Positions 51,135 to 51,327 of a DNA stretch of 51,327 nt are shown piece by piece (within the stretch, counting starts at the first letter, position 1; the number at the start of each line of letters is the position of its first letter). The notes beneath the pieces are model-generated. The model was given only the letters and a program-made list of their open reading frames with translations. It did no database searches and had not been told where the DNA came from. Both the position numbers and the translations under genes were made by a program. The DNA is from Prevotella sp. UBA5387 (GTDB lineage: Bacteria > Bacteroidota > Bacteroidia > Bacteroidales > Bacteroidaceae), in the NCBI GenBank assembly GCA_002407775.1, contig DHOP01000096.1:15139-66465 (forward strand), written 5' to 3'.

Positions 51135-51327
51135 TTATGGAAATGTTTTTCCAATCATTTCTATTGGTTTATAAAATTCATTCTTTTTTCTAGGTCTGTT
51201 ATTGATTTTGTCCATGGTTTGTCTAACCATGCGCCGCGAACTCTGTCCCGTTGTCGGTCGTGATAGTTCTCGTCCTGAGTCCCGAGGCCTTGATCAAGCT
51301 TACCACGGTGCGTGCCAAAGGCTCCGC
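51135..51327 (-). pseudogene. IS30-family transposase remnant with an internal deletion, cut by the window edge
   Basis: Read on the minus strand from the right edge, one frame gives LARTVVSLIKASGLRTRT then ITTDNGTEFAAHG and a stop; the D-N-G-x-E-F block is an IS30 DDE signature. After a frame change at about 51230, a second frame gives VRQTMDKINNRPRKKNEFYK and runs to TAA at 51135, matching the IS30 C-terminal helix with the NNRPRK pattern. Roughly 50 residues that should lie between the two blocks, including the final catalytic Glu region, are missing. The gene's N-terminal portion lies beyond the window. Confidence 0.75.

Overview
The window looks like a chromosomal segment of a Bacteroidales bacterium, most likely Prevotella or a close relative. 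Reasons: a SusC/SusD pair, families largely confined to Bacteroidetes (DUF3078, DUF4491, the LAB_N membrane protein), AT-rich intergenic DNA, and repeated matches to the Bacteroidetes sigma-A promoter (TTTG, about 19-21 bp, then TAnnTTTG) instead of the E. coli -35/-10 boxes or strong Shine-Dalgarno sites. The genus is inference from gene content and protein style; no database search was possible.

Layout. 1-2.3 kb: Fur/PerR-type regulator, a GDSL rhamnogalacturonan acetylesterase carrying the start of a pectinesterase domain, and rubredoxin. 2.5-7.1 kb: DoxX protein and the oxidative pentose phosphate genes gnd-zwf-pgl, closed by a hairpin. 7.2-13.1 kb: acyl-CoA synthetase, the ABC-F protein EttA, a MATE exporter and a WG-repeat membrane protein. 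13.2-19.1 kb (minus): GH2 and GH106 glycosidases, then rlmH and DUF4491. 19.3-25.8 kb (plus): phosphohexomutase, a 22-bp tandem repeat, and an envelope module of GT39, GT2, a duplicated LAB_N protein and a PAP2 phosphatase with a predicted beta-barrel tail. 25.9-28.4 kb: CAT-family acyltransferase, PaaI thioesterase, an orphan ATP-grasp-like protein. 28.4-35.2 kb (minus): DEAD-box helicase, LptF/G permease, tgt and lon. 35.4-39.9 kb: a LacI-type regulator with no standard start codon, then hcp, a cupin, an HcpR-like Crp/Fnr regulator and DUF488 (nitrosative-stress neighbourhood). 40.2-45.8 kb: DUF3078 barrel protein and a SusC/SusD pair. 46.0-46.9 kb: a decayed IS4-family element. 47.0-50.9 kb (minus): RRM protein, degenerate cold-shock-like protein, rny, zapA, a ZapB-like coiled-coil protein and a conserved unknown. 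The right edge cuts into a deleted IS30-family transposase.

Most of this is core chromosome. The less ordinary parts are the GT39/GT2/LAB_N/PAP2-barrel module, which reads as a lipid-linked sugar transfer and lipid phosphatase set acting on the envelope; the lacI gene that appears to start at ATA; a 22-bp repeat family in three places; a Tgt that has lost two of its three zinc cysteines; and an RNase Y transcription unit carrying a degenerate cold-shock domain protein. I see no CRISPR array, tRNA, rRNA, prophage or obvious defence island.
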